The notes below the pieces were generated by a model. It saw nothing but the letters and a program-made list of their open reading frames with translations. It did no database searches and had not been told where the DNA came from. A stretch of 64,000 nt of DNA from JAOSJT01 sp035362335 (GTDB lineage Bacteria; Bacteroidota; Ignavibacteria; SZUA-365): NCBI GenBank assembly GCA_035362335.1, contig DAOSDL010000008.1:1-64000 (forward strand), written 5' to 3'. Position numbers and translations under genes: made by a program. Below, piece after piece: positions 1 through 7,954 of this stretch (within the stretch, counting starts at the first letter, position 1; each line of letters starts with the position of its first letter).

Positions 1-365
1 CGGAGGGCTTCGCGGGAACACAGAGTACTCAGAGCGCTTCGCGAACACGGGGCTTCGCCAACCCGGAGAACCCGGAGCGCTTCGCGGGAACACAGAGTAC
101 TCAGAGCGCTTCGCGAACACCGAGGGCCGAGAATCGCGGCTTTGGGGCCCAGCACCCTTGTGTTGACTCGATTGCGGCGAGGCGCACGGATCGAGCAGGA
201 AGCGCCCTCAACACTTCCTCTCCGCTCTCTTCGCTCTCTTTCATCTCTTCAAATGTATCACGAACTCAGCTGGCTGGCATGATCTGAGCGGGATGCGCCC
301 TCAACTTTTCCTCCGCGCTCTCCGCGCCCTCCGCGCCCTCTTTGAATGTATCCCGTACTTGGCGG
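1..365. repeat. Intergenic repeat, copy 1 of 3
   Basis: Non-coding stretch made of recurring short blocks: cttcgcgggaacacagagta, cagagcgcttcgcgaacacc, a central block around ttgactcgattgcggcg with gcgcacggatcgagc, and a right block rich in ctccgcgccctc ending near ctttgaatgtatcccgtac. The same blocks occur in the same order at about 1062-1345 and 4062-4446. The first block occurs twice here (7-47 and 81-125). No ORF across it has a credible product. It may begin before the window. Confidence 0.75.
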
Positions 366-413
366 CACGCGGGAGAACTGCTGTTCCACGCGAGGAAGGA
401 TTGACGCGCAGGG

Positions 414-674
414 TCATTTCCGGTATGCTTCGCGGCGGTGTCGAATCTTGACCACGATGACCAGCACAATGTTGTCCAATATCTGATAGAGGATGCGGTA
501 GTCTCCCACACGGACGCGGTAGGAGTTTTCGCTCCCGGTCAATTTCTCCACGCCGGGCGGGCGCGGATTGTCGGCCAGAGAATCGATCTTGCCGGTTATC
601 CTCCGAAGAATCCCTTGAGGCAAGTCCCGCAGGTCGCGGATGGCAGCTGGCCTGAGTTCGATGGTGTATGACAC
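414..674 (-). CDS. RelE/ParE-family toxin
   Basis: An 86-residue protein with the typical RelE-fold layout: N-terminal beta strand (SYTIELRPAA), a helix with AIRDLRDLP, a middle segment VEKLTGSENSYRVRVGDYRI, and a C-terminal strand rich in V/I followed by a basic tail (RHRREAYRK). The segment YRVRVGDYRILYQI is the family hallmark. Family members act as ribosome-dependent mRNA interferases or gyrase poisons; which applies here cannot be told. The GTG start directly follows the antitoxin stop codon with no gap, so translation is probably coupled. Short start and neighbour context make the pair confident. Confidence 0.88.
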   Translation of the reverse strand: MSYTIELRPAAIRDLRDLPQGILRRITGKIDSLADNPRPPGVEKLTGSENSYRVRVGDYRILYQILDNIVLVIVVKIRHRREAYRK

Positions 675-923
675 CTACACCCCGAGGTCCTTTTTCACCT
701 CCTCCCATACGCTGTTCGCACCGGGTTCGGCCAGTGCCTCGCGCATCGCTTCAAGATCCAATTTATCCTCGATTTCCAGAAGGAGCGCATAGTCTTCCAT
801 CGGCACCAGAGCGGCCATATCCTTACCGCTCCGACGGAGCACGATTCTCTCCCTCCCGAACGCTACCTTGTTGAGCGCGTCGGAGAGGTCTTCCCTGAGT
901 TGCGAGGCGGTGAGACGTGTCAT
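675..923 (-). CDS. Phd/YefM-family antitoxin
   Basis: An 82-residue protein. The N-terminal part (MTRLTASQLREDLSDALNKV, then FGRERIVLRRSGKDMAALVPMEDY) matches the Phd/YefM DNA-binding fold. The acidic C-terminal tail (LDLEAMREALAEPG) would wrap the toxin. It lies first in the operon, immediately upstream of the RelE-type toxin, in standard YefM-YoeB/Phd-Doc order. The start has an AAGGA ribosome site 7 nt upstream. Two direct 9-mers upstream could be its own operator; family members usually autorepress. Confidence 0.9.
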   Translation of the reverse strand: MTRLTASQLREDLSDALNKVAFGRERIVLRRSGKDMAALVPMEDYALLLEIEDKLDLEAMREALAEPGANSVWEEVKKDLGV

Positions 924-938
924 TGGTCAATCCTTACG

Positions 939-956
939 TTTCGTACATTTCGTACA
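939..956 (-). promoter_or_regulatory. Direct 9-mer repeats upstream of the antitoxin gene
   Basis: Two perfect tandem copies of tgtacgaaa (minus-strand reading) lie about 15 nt upstream of the antitoxin start. Tandem sites next to a Phd/YefM gene are a reasonable candidate for the autoregulatory operator. The assignment rests on position and repetition only. Confidence 0.45.
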
Positions 957-1061
957 AAATGTCACAACCGAATGCAGGATGCAAGGGAAATCACTCCATC
1001 CGGTACAACGGGGCGGACCGCGCCATGACGTGCAATACAGTGAAGAATGAGACTAAGGAGG

Positions 1062-1345
1062 AAAGGAGGGTAAGGAGGGGGGCTTCGCTGGCACTGAGCA
1101 CCCGGAGGGCTTCGCGGGAACACAGAGTACTCAGAGCGCCTCGCGAACACCGAGGGCACGGAGGAATCGCGCCCTTGCGTTGACTCGATTGCGGCGTGGC
1201 GCACGGATCGAGCGGGATGCGCCCTCAACCATTCCTCTGCGCTCTCCGCGCCCTCTGCGCCCTCTTTGAATGTATCCCGTACTCAGCGGGCTGGCATGAT
1301 CTGAGCGGGATGCGCTCTCCGCGCACTTCGAATGCATCCCGCTGG
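1062..1345. repeat. Intergenic repeat, copy 2 of 3
   Basis: Begins with aaggagggtaaggagggg (shared with copy 3), followed by the cttcgcgggaacacagagta block, the ttgactcgattgcggcg block and the ctctttgaatgtatcccgta block in the same order as the copies at 1-365 and 4062-4446. The remaining non-coding DNA to 1674 holds only the T9SS-domain remnant listed separately. Confidence 0.75.
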
Positions 1346-1466
1346 GCGAGGCGCTACGGTGCTTCACAACGAAGATCACGGGCGGCGCCCTTCGCACGAA
1401 ACCCAAACACTCCTTGCATACATGACACCGAACATGCCAACCTCCTCGAAACAACGTCGAATGCTC

Positions 1467-1541
1467 CTACTGAAGAATCATCGTTGTGACATGCATCTCC
1501 CGCCCGCTCAGGTGTTGAATGAGGTACACTCCGGCAGGTAG
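1467..1541 (-). pseudogene. Remnant of a T9SS C-terminal sorting domain
   Basis: Reading the minus strand, this stretch encodes LPAGVYLIQHLSGREMH followed by VTTMILQ and a TAG stop. That is the classic last strand pair of a T9SS sorting domain (LPAGVYL...). An in-frame TAA lies a few codons upstream, and no open frame leads into it, so it is a fragment with no usable start. It lies downstream of the SBBP protein gene, whose own sorting domain is intact. I read it as the degraded tail of a third cargo gene. Confidence 0.5.
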
Positions 1542-1674
1542 TGGCGAGGGTAATTAGGGCGCGGGTGGTGGATTGTTCGATGCAGTTGTGGTTGCGATTT
1601 CCCCGATAGGTTCTCCATCCGCGTTGGCCAGGATATGCTCGGCAATGATGATACTCTGTCGTCGCGCAGTTCAG

Positions 1675-3477
1675 TTATTTCGTCACAACTACCTTTCCGG
1701 TACGCACCCTATCGGCGGTACGGACCACAAGCATGTACAAACCGGGCCTGACGCTTTCAAGTCCCATTACTCCACGAATTGTTGCGCCGTCTCCGGCGAG
1801 CGGGAGTTCGATCACCCTCCGGCCGAGCAGATCGAGCAGCGTCGCTGTTCCGTCACCTTCCGCTTCGATTCCGAAGCGTATCTCTCCGCGTGCTGGTTGA
1901 GGGTGGATATGCAGGGTGCGGTCGCCAGCCGTACCGATCAGCGATTCAACCGAAGTGGGTTTGTCGCGAAGAATTCCGATGATCACATCGGAAGCGCCGC
2001 CTCGTACAGTCTGGAATCCCGTGGATCGCACAGGAACGACGGGTTGGTTAGGATCGCCGCGCGTCATGCCACAGAAGGCGAGTCTTCCATCCGGCAGAGC
2101 AACGATGGTCTGGATCTCGTTACTCACGATATCCGCGAAGGAGCGTGATCGTCGCGGGAGCAGGGAGTCGACGTCATAACCGACAAGCACGCCTCGTTTG
2201 TTGCAATCGCACGAACGCGGTTCGATCAGTGGAAAATCCGTCGAGGCCGTCGTACCAGCTATCAGAACTTCCCGCCGATTGCTGTCGAACACCGCTGATT
2301 TTGCAAAATCGTAACTGGACCCGCCAAGATGGGTGATTTGCTCGAATCTCCGTTCGGGAATGGAAAACACGGCGATGACGATATCGCCGCTGATAGCGGA
2401 TGTATCGTCGGCTATGCTCGCTTGCCAGGCATTCGGTGTCGTGGGAAAATCGCCACCATTCGTGAATCCAACGAGGACGACACGATCGTTGCCGACAGAT
2501 ACGACCTCGTCAAAGTCGTCCTCCGCCTCGAATCCGAGACTGTTACCGCCCCGGATGCTGCTCCCGAGATACGTCGAGTAGACACGTTTCATGCTGTCCT
2601 TCGAAACCACAACCATGTAGGCGTCGGACCACCCGCCAGCGTACGATTTCTGATACGCATCGTCGGTGACTGGCATATCGGGTGATGCCACCGTGCCTGT
2701 GAAGACAATGTAGTTTTCCGTTTCCGCCAGACCGTTCGATGCATCCTCACCGGCACCAAGCGCACCACCATGATAACTGCAGAAGGTCAAATTTAACATC
2801 GAATCGAAAACCGCAATGAACGCGTTATTGTGATCCGCGTTGCCGCCCTTGTCGCGCTGGAAGGCACTGGGAGTGACAGGCAAATCGAAAGACTTGGTGC
2901 TGCCCGTCATGATGAGCATGCCGTGCGTACCGAAGAGCATTTGATCTATAGAGCCATCTATCGCTCCTATGAAGTATCCTGAGTGAAGTATTTCGAAAGT
3001 TTCCAGCGATAACACTGCGAGCCATATTCCTGAGGGCGTTCTGGACCAAACTGTCCCAGTCGTGGGAAGGTTATCCGAATATGTCCCTACTGCAAGGAGA
3101 ATGCGGTCATCGTCCAATAGAATGCCTTTGGAAACCGCATCGTTGTGCCATCCTCCGATATAACTGCTGTATATCAATTCGCTGCAATCACTGTTGAATA
3201 CGGCGATGAAACCGTCCATCGGATCCGTTTTGCGTGCCTTCATCGCGTCCGGTGTGACTGGCAGATCCTGCTCCTGTGTCCTTCCACCTAGAATGAATCG
3301 GTCGCGTTTCGCGTCGTATACGCACCAGAAAGCATCGGTGCTCGACCCTTTTCCTCCGAAAAACGTCAAGATCTCCCAATCCCTATCCTGGGCGACGGCT
3401 GTTGTCGGTTCTGCGACTTCGAATAAAAGCACAAGCAACAGCGCGAATGCCGACGCTCCACATCGTCCGCATTTCAT
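1675..3477 (-). CDS. Secreted SBBP-type beta-propeller protein with T9SS sorting domain
   Basis: A 600-residue protein. Residues 1-30 form a signal peptide (FALLLVLLFEV core, cleavage near AVAQ). Residues 35-500 contain repeated blade-like units: F(I/V)AVF.., YSSYIGG, DLPVT..AFQ, FPTTPNAWQ, IAGTTASTDFPL. These are typical of SBBP/Kelch-like beta-propellers common in this phylum. Residues 520-600 are a T9SS type A C-terminal domain (HPQPARGEIRF, LLDLLGRRV, VRPGLYML). The substrate or partner is unknown; export through the outer membrane by T9SS is inferred. The ATG overlaps the stop of the upstream 128-aa ORF as ATGA, suggesting coupling. The last 230 bp duplicate the end of that upstream ORF. 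Confidence 0.85.
   Translation of the reverse strand: MKCGRCGASAFALLLVLLFEVAEPTTAVAQDRDWEILTFFGGKGSSTDAFWCVYDAKRDRFILGGRTQEQDLPVTPDAMKARKTDPMDGFIAVFNSDCSELIYSSYIGGWHNDAVSKGILLDDDRILLAVGTYSDNLPTTGTVWSRTPSGIWLAVLSLETFEILHSGYFIGAIDGSIDQMLFGTHGMLIMTGSTKSFDLPVTPSAFQRDKGGNADHNNAFIAVFDSMLNLTFCSYHGGALGAGEDASNGLAETENYIVFTGTVASPDMPVTDDAYQKSYAGGWSDAYMVVVSKDSMKRVYSTYLGSSIRGGNSLGFEAEDDFDEVVSVGNDRVVLVGFTNGGDFPTTPNAWQASIADDTSAISGDIVIAVFSIPERRFEQITHLGGSSYDFAKSAVFDSNRREVLIAGTTASTDFPLIEPRSCDCNKRGVLVGYDVDSLLPRRSRSFADIVSNEIQTIVALPDGRLAFCGMTRGDPNQPVVPVRSTGFQTVRGGASDVIIGILRDKPTSVESLIGTAGDRTLHIHPQPARGEIRFGIEAEGDGTATLLDLLGRRVIELPLAGDGATIRGVMGLESVRPGLYMLVVRTADRVRTGKVVVTK
1681..1910 (-). repeat. Direct repeat encoding a T9SS sorting domain, copy A
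   Basis: The 3' end of the SBBP gene. Apart from two mismatches in its first ten bases it matches 3480-3709 base for base by eye, including synonymous positions. The offset is 1799 bp. The match ends abruptly after the codons for the HPQPARGE motif region. Confidence 0.9.
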
Positions 3478-3860
3478 CGCGTCACGATTACCTTTCCGGT
3501 ACGCACCCTATCGGCGGTACGGACCACAAGCATGTACAAACCGGGCCTGACGCTTTCAAGTCCCATTACTCCACGAATTGTTGCGCCGTCTCCGGCGAGC
3601 GGGAGTTCGATCACCCTCCGGCCGAGCAGATCGAGCAGCGTCGCTGTTCCGTCACCTTCCGCTTCGATTCCGAAGCGTATCTCTCCGCGTGCTGGTTGAG
3701 GGTGGATACGGAGCCCGTCGTCACGCGAGACGACGCTGACACCTCTCGCCCGCCGCTTCGGCATGGCTGCTTTGTCAAATACCATGTATCTGACAAGTTC
3801 GATCTCGGGCGAGTTCCATTTCCCGCCGAGCAGCATCAGTACGAACAGGGCGTTCCTCAT
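3474..3860 (-). CDS. Short ORF ending in a T9SS sorting domain, possibly a gene remnant
   Basis: A 128-residue ORF. Residues 1-13 are hydrophobic (NALFVLMLLGG) but short for a signal peptide. Residues 14-48 match nothing I recognise. Residues 49-128 are a complete T9SS C-terminal domain, nearly identical to the downstream SBBP protein's. It ends VIVTR and its TGA overlaps the next ATG. A promoter-like TTGACT-17-TACTCT lies about 100 nt upstream. It could be a real mini-cargo, or the leftover head and tail of a longer gene that lost its middle. The near-empty space between signal and sorting domain favours the latter. Confidence 0.5.
   Translation of the reverse strand: MRNALFVLMLLGGKWNSPEIELVRYMVFDKAAMPKRRARGVSVVSRDDGLRIHPQPARGEIRFGIEAEGDGTATLLDLLGRRVIELPLAGDGATIRGVMGLESVRPGLYMLVVRTADRVRTGKVIVTR
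3480..3709 (-). repeat. Direct repeat encoding a T9SS sorting domain, copy B
   Basis: Partner of the 1681-1910 copy, about 220 bp identical by eye. It is located at the 3' end of the 128-aa ORF, so the SBBP gene is bracketed by two copies of the same sorting-domain DNA. Confidence 0.9.
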
Positions 3861-3963
3861 TTCCGCTTCTTGACCATTGTGAACAAGCGACTTGCGACTC
3901 TATTCAAATCACGCGATTGGCCGAGAAAACAAACGATACAACGGGTATCAAAGGACTGGTCGA

Positions 3964-3992
3964 AGAGTAACGATTACCGAGGAGAAAGTCAA
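3964..3992 (-). promoter_or_regulatory. Candidate promoter for the T9SS cargo pair
   Basis: Minus-strand TTGACT (3992-3987), 17-nt spacer, TACTCT (3969-3964). It has the same shape as the secD and groES promoters in this window. It would give a leader of about 100 nt before the 128-aa ORF. Confidence 0.5.
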
Positions 3993-4061
3993 GAATACCG
4001 TCGTAGCAGGGTTGGCGGAGCACCTCGTCGTGCAATCCAGAAAAGAAGGAGAATAAGGAGG

Positions 4062-4446
4062 TGAGGAGGGTAAGGAGGGGCTTCGCTGGCACTGAGCACC
4101 CGGAGGGCTTCGCGGGAACACAGAGTACTCAGAGCGCTTCGCGGGAACACAGAGTGCACTGAGCGCTTCGCGAACACCGAGGGCCCGGAGGGATCGCGGC
4201 TATGCGTCTCTGCGCCCTTGCGTTGACTTGATTGCGGCGTGGCGCACGGATTCGAGCGGGATGCGCCCTCAACAATTCCTCTCCGCTCTCTCCGCTCTCT
4301 TTCATCTCTTCAAATGTATCCCGCACTCAGCTCGCCGGCATGATTCGGGCGGGATGCGACCTCAACCCTTCCTCCGCGCTCTCGGCGCCCTCCGCGCCCT
4401 CTTTGAATGTATCCCGCACTCAGCTCGCTGGCATGATTCGAGTGGG
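4062..4446. repeat. Intergenic repeat, copy 3 of 3
   Basis: Contains the same blocks as 1-365 and 1062-1345, here with the cttcgcgggaacacagag block in one and a half tandem copies and the right-hand block (ctctttcatctcttcaaatg, then ctctttgaatgtatcccgca) doubled. It ends just before the terminator of the dcw cluster. No coding sequence. Confidence 0.75.
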
Positions 4447-4460
4447 AGAGGAGCGGATAT

Positions 4461-4501
4461 CAAAACGAGCACCGCCCATCGCATGAATGCGATGGGCGGT
4501 G
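4461..4501 (-). terminator. Intrinsic terminator after ftsZ
   Basis: A perfect 14-bp stem, caccgcccatcgca / tgcgatgggcggtg, with a 4-nt loop. It is followed on the minus strand by ctcgtttt. It lies about 30 nt past the ftsZ stop and closes the division cluster. Confidence 0.85.
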
Positions 4502-4532
4502 TCGGCTTGAGAGGTATGAGGAACGGTGCGGG

Positions 4533-5723
4533 TCAGTCCATGATCTTCCGCAGGAAGGCGGGGCGATCCGGATTGCTCTTCTCGATGCGCTGGCCATCCT
4601 CGTTGTCGTATTCCGAGGAGGTGGTGAGCGACAGGCCCCTGCGCGCGAAGGTGGGCTCGTCGTATTCGCGGATTTCGGTGATGCCGGTCGGAATTCGCGT
4701 GGCCTGCGCGGGCTGCGCGCCACGGCCCGGGGCGGCGACGGCGGGACGTCGCGCCGCAGCGTTGCGCTTGTTGAAGCCGGTGGCGATCACGGTCACCATC
4801 AGCTTGTCTTCCATGCTTTCGTCGATCACCGAGCCGAAGATCACATTCGCGTCGGGACCGGCCGCGTCGGTGATGATGCTGAGGGCTTCGTCGATTTCCG
4901 ACAGCGACATATCCATGCCGCCGGTGATGTTCACCAGCACACCCTGCGCGCCGGCTATGCTCACGCCGTCGAGCAGCGGACTGGAAATGGCTTCGCCCGC
5001 GGCTTCGATGGCGCGGTTCTCGCCAGCCGCGATGCCGCTGCCCATCAGCGCGTCGCCCATGTCCCGCATGATGGTGCGGACATCGGCAAAATCCACATTC
5101 ACCAAACCGGGCACGGAAATGATCTCCGCAATGCCGCGCGTGGCGTTGTACAATACTTCATTGGCCATCTCGAAGGATTTGGACAGCGGCGTGCCGCGAT
5201 CCACCAGCGACAGCAATTTCTGATTCGGGATCACAATCAGCGTATCCACGTGCTTGCGCAATTCCTCAATGCCCTCCTCGGCTTGATTCATGCGCTTGTT
5301 GTTCTCGAAATGGAAGGGCTTGGTCACGATGCCCACGACCAGCGCACCGGTGGTTTTGGCCAGATTGGCCACCACGGGCGCGCCGCCTGTGCCGGTACCT
5401 CCACCCATGCCAGCGGTCACGAACACCATGTCCGATCCTGCCAACGCGGCGGCGATCTCCTCCTTGTCCTCCTCCATCGCGCGATATCCCACGGTGGGAT
5501 CGCTGCCCGCGCCGAGTCCGCGGGTGAGATTCTTTCCGGCCTGGATGCGGTACGTCGCGGCGTTGCGCTGCAACGACTGCGCGTCGGTGTTGATGGCGAT
5601 GAACTCCACATTCTCCATACCGCGAAGAATCATGTCGTTGACCGCGTTGCCTCCTCCGCCACCCACGCCGACGACCCGGATCTTCGCCCGGGTGTCCGTC
5701 GTGTTGTCATACAGAATTGCCAT
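4533..5723 (-). CDS. ftsZ: Cell division GTPase FtsZ
   Basis: A 396-residue tubulin-like GTPase that polymerises into the division ring at midcell. The N-terminal nucleotide pocket has VGVGGGGGNAVN (about residues 18-29). The tubulin signature GGGTGTGGAP is near residues 106-115. The T7 loop NVDFADVRTI follows, and the C-terminal peptide DRPAFLRKIMD should bind FtsA. A variable linker rich in Ala/Pro/Arg spans about residues 320-375. I chose the internal ATG at 5723 because GAGGAGG lies 6 nt upstream; the longer ORF would place that site inside the coding region. It is the last gene of the cluster, 102 nt after ftsA. Confidence 0.98.
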   Translation of the reverse strand: MAILYDNTTDTRAKIRVVGVGGGGGNAVNDMILRGMENVEFIAINTDAQSLQRNAATYRIQAGKNLTRGLGAGSDPTVGYRAMEEDKEEIAAALAGSDMVFVTAGMGGGTGTGGAPVVANLAKTTGALVVGIVTKPFHFENNKRMNQAEEGIEELRKHVDTLIVIPNQKLLSLVDRGTPLSKSFEMANEVLYNATRGIAEIISVPGLVNVDFADVRTIMRDMGDALMGSGIAAGENRAIEAAGEAISSPLLDGVSIAGAQGVLVNITGGMDMSLSEIDEALSIITDAAGPDANVIFGSVIDESMEDKLMVTVIATGFNKRNAAARRPAVAAPGRGAQPAQATRIPTGITEIREYDEPTFARRGLSLTTSSEYDNEDGQRIEKSNPDRPAFLRKIMD

Positions 5724-5825
5724 GCGGGCCTCCTCAGAAATTGGGTGATGCATTGATGTATTCACTGTTTTGGGACCATTTCCTCTGTTTCACTTCGCAC
5801 GAACCACCGCGCGCCTGCGCCGCGC

Positions 5826-7082
5826 CTAGAGTTCGTTGAACCAATCGATGATTTTTTGAAAAATTCCGGACTTGCCTTCGTTGCCGGCCATATCCATGGT
5901 CGTGCCGGCGATGCCTTTCATGCCATGCATCACCAGTCCGACACAGGTGCTGTACATGGGATTTTCCACTTCGTTGACAAATCCTCCGCTGAAGCCCGAG
6001 GGGATGCCGATTTTCACCGGCATGCCCAGCACATCGCGCGCCAGCGCGGCGGTGCCGCGAATGAGCGATCCGCCGCCGGTGAGAATGATGCCCGAATGCA
6101 AATGCTTGGAATACCCGGAGCGCTTGATTTCCAGCGCCACGATTTCGAGTATTTCCTCCATGCGCGGCTGTATGATCTGACACAGGAGGCCGCGCGTGAT
6201 TTCCACCGCTCCACGCCCGCCGATGGGACGCAGCGGTATGGGCATGTCGTCCACGATCTCGGGCATGTACGCGTAGCCATGCTCGCGCTTGAGGCGCTCG
6301 GCCTCGTCGTTGAGAATGCCCAGGCCCTTGCGGATATCCTCGGTCACCTTTTTCCCGGCAATGGCCAGCACGGCGGTGTGCCGAATGGTGCGACCTTCGA
6401 AAATGGCGATGTCGGTGGTGCCCCCGCCGATGTCCACAAGCACCACGCCAACTTCCTTCTCGTCCTCGCTCATCACCGCGTAGGTGGAGGCGAGGGGCTC
6501 GAGTACGAGATCGTTGATCTCCAGACCCGCGCGCTCGACGCAGCGGTAGATGTTCTGCACCGGCGTGATGCCCCCGGTGATGATGTGCACATTGGCTTCC
6601 ATGCGCACGCCGGCCATGCCCACGGGATCGTAAATGCCGTCCTGCCCGTCGACGATGAACTCCTGCGGAATCACATGGATGATGCGCCGGTCGGAGGGCA
6701 GCGCCACGCGCTTGGTGTCCTGCAGCAGACGCTCGACATCCTTGCGGCCGATTTCGTTTTCGGGATTGCTGATGGCGATGACGCCGCGGCTCTGGAAGCT
6801 CTGGATATGATCGCCCGCGATGCCCACATTCACGGCGCGCACCTTGATGCCGGACTGCCGTTCGGCGTCCTGCACGGCCTGGGTGATGGCGCTCACGGTT
6901 TTCTCGATGTGCGTCACGGTACCGCGCGCCATGCCCTCGTTCTCGGCCTTGCCGATGCCGAGCACGTTGATGCGGTTGTCATCCTTGGAGGCGATGAGCA
7001 CGCACACTTTGGTGGTGCCGATGTCGAGCCCGACCACGATGTTGTCCGCCACGTTTGAACCGGTACTTCTGTGTTTGATCAT
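5826..7082 (-). CDS. ftsA: Cell division actin-like protein FtsA
   Basis: A 418-residue actin/Hsp70-fold ATPase that tethers FtsZ to the membrane. Phosphate-binding motifs are present: VVGLDIGTTKVCVL (about 16-29) and VLVDIGGGTTDIAIF (about 210-224). The adenosine motif IILTGGGSLIRG lies near residue 340. The 1C subdomain characteristic of FtsA replaces the actin 1B domain. The last residues, GIFQKIIDWFNEL, form the expected amphipathic membrane-targeting helix. It starts 20 nt after ftsQ and precedes ftsZ, the conserved order. Confidence 0.98.
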   Translation of the reverse strand: MIKHRSTGSNVADNIVVGLDIGTTKVCVLIASKDDNRINVLGIGKAENEGMARGTVTHIEKTVSAITQAVQDAERQSGIKVRAVNVGIAGDHIQSFQSRGVIAISNPENEIGRKDVERLLQDTKRVALPSDRRIIHVIPQEFIVDGQDGIYDPVGMAGVRMEANVHIITGGITPVQNIYRCVERAGLEINDLVLEPLASTYAVMSEDEKEVGVVLVDIGGGTTDIAIFEGRTIRHTAVLAIAGKKVTEDIRKGLGILNDEAERLKREHGYAYMPEIVDDMPIPLRPIGGRGAVEITRGLLCQIIQPRMEEILEIVALEIKRSGYSKHLHSGIILTGGGSLIRGTAALARDVLGMPVKIGIPSGFSGGFVNEVENPMYSTCVGLVMHGMKGIAGTTMDMAGNEGKSGIFQKIIDWFNEL

Positions 7083-7102
7083 GTATGCACTCGCTCGTTA
7101 AG

Positions 7103-7939
7103 TCAAAGCTGCACGGCGACGCTGTCGACCGCCGTGGAATCGCTCGCCGCCATGTCGTCCGGCATCGGTGTGCCGCGTCGGCGCGTCACCACCTGATCCT
7201 TCCAGCGCAGGTCCACGTATTCCAGCGAGGAGGGATCGAGTTTCATGGCCACGTTTTCCCAGAAGGCGCGGAAGGCGAGCAGCTTTTCCTCGATGCGCTG
7301 CGGCGGCCCGAGTATGACGGGCACGCCGGCTTCGAGCGTGTACAGCAGCACATCGCGATCGCGGCTGATGTTGATTTCGGAAAACATGGTCCACAGTGTT
7401 TTATCCATGCCGCGCATGGCGCGCAGCACTTGCAGCGCACGCTGCACCTTGCGGTCGATGATGCGCGACCCTACGCGGATTTCGCGGCTCGGCGTCATGC
7501 CGGTGAGCAGCGGTACATCGTAGCCGGCAATGACTTTTGCCATGGGCAGCACATAGCCGTGCTCGTCCACCAGCCAATCGCGCCCTTGCGTGTTCACCAA
7601 CATGGTGATGGGTACGCGCTCCTTCACTTCCACGATCAGGCGCTCGGGCGGATCGCGCATCACATCCACATCGCGCACGTAGGGATTGCGCATGATGCGC
7701 TCGCGGATGGCGAGCAAATCCAGATTCGCCAGACGGCTGCTGTCGCTGAGACCAACCGCCGCGCGTATGTCCTGCACCGTGGTGATGCGCACTCCGCGGA
7801 TGTGCAGTTCCACTCCGGTCACGCTGCTGCGCCATTCCGCCGCCACCACCGCAATGGCCGCGATGGCCGACACCACGAAAAACATCGCGATGCCGACGGA
7901 GCGGTAACGGTTGGGCTTGACGGTGCGTTTGCGGCGCAT
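7103..7939 (-). CDS. ftsQ: Cell division protein FtsQ
   Basis: A 278-residue bitopic membrane protein. It has a short basic cytoplasmic tail (RRKRTVKPNRYR), one transmembrane segment (about 15-34, AMFFVVSAIAAIAVVAA), then a periplasmic POTRA domain beginning ELHIRGVRITTVQDIRAAV. Its NPYVRDVDVMRDPPERLIVEV strand pair is diagnostic of FtsQ/DivIB, and the FtsQ beta domain follows. It bridges the FtsL/FtsB complex and the septal synthase. The acidic C-terminal tail beyond the last beta strand is unremarkable. It lies 15 nt after murB. Confidence 0.95.
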   Translation of the reverse strand: MRRKRTVKPNRYRSVGIAMFFVVSAIAAIAVVAAEWRSSVTGVELHIRGVRITTVQDIRAAVGLSDSSRLANLDLLAIRERIMRNPYVRDVDVMRDPPERLIVEVKERVPITMLVNTQGRDWLVDEHGYVLPMAKVIAGYDVPLLTGMTPSREIRVGSRIIDRKVQRALQVLRAMRGMDKTLWTMFSEINISRDRDVLLYTLEAGVPVILGPPQRIEEKLLAFRAFWENVAMKLDPSSLEYVDLRWKDQVVTRRRGTPMPDDMAASDSTAVDSVAVQL

Positions 7940-7954
7940 GGGACGCTGAACTCC

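Noticed and set aside
3857..3877. Six-codon mini-ORF (MVKKRK) overlapping the start of the 128-aa ORF by ATGA
   Set aside because: Could be a leader peptide or a frameshifted signal-peptide start, but it is too short to support from sequence alone.
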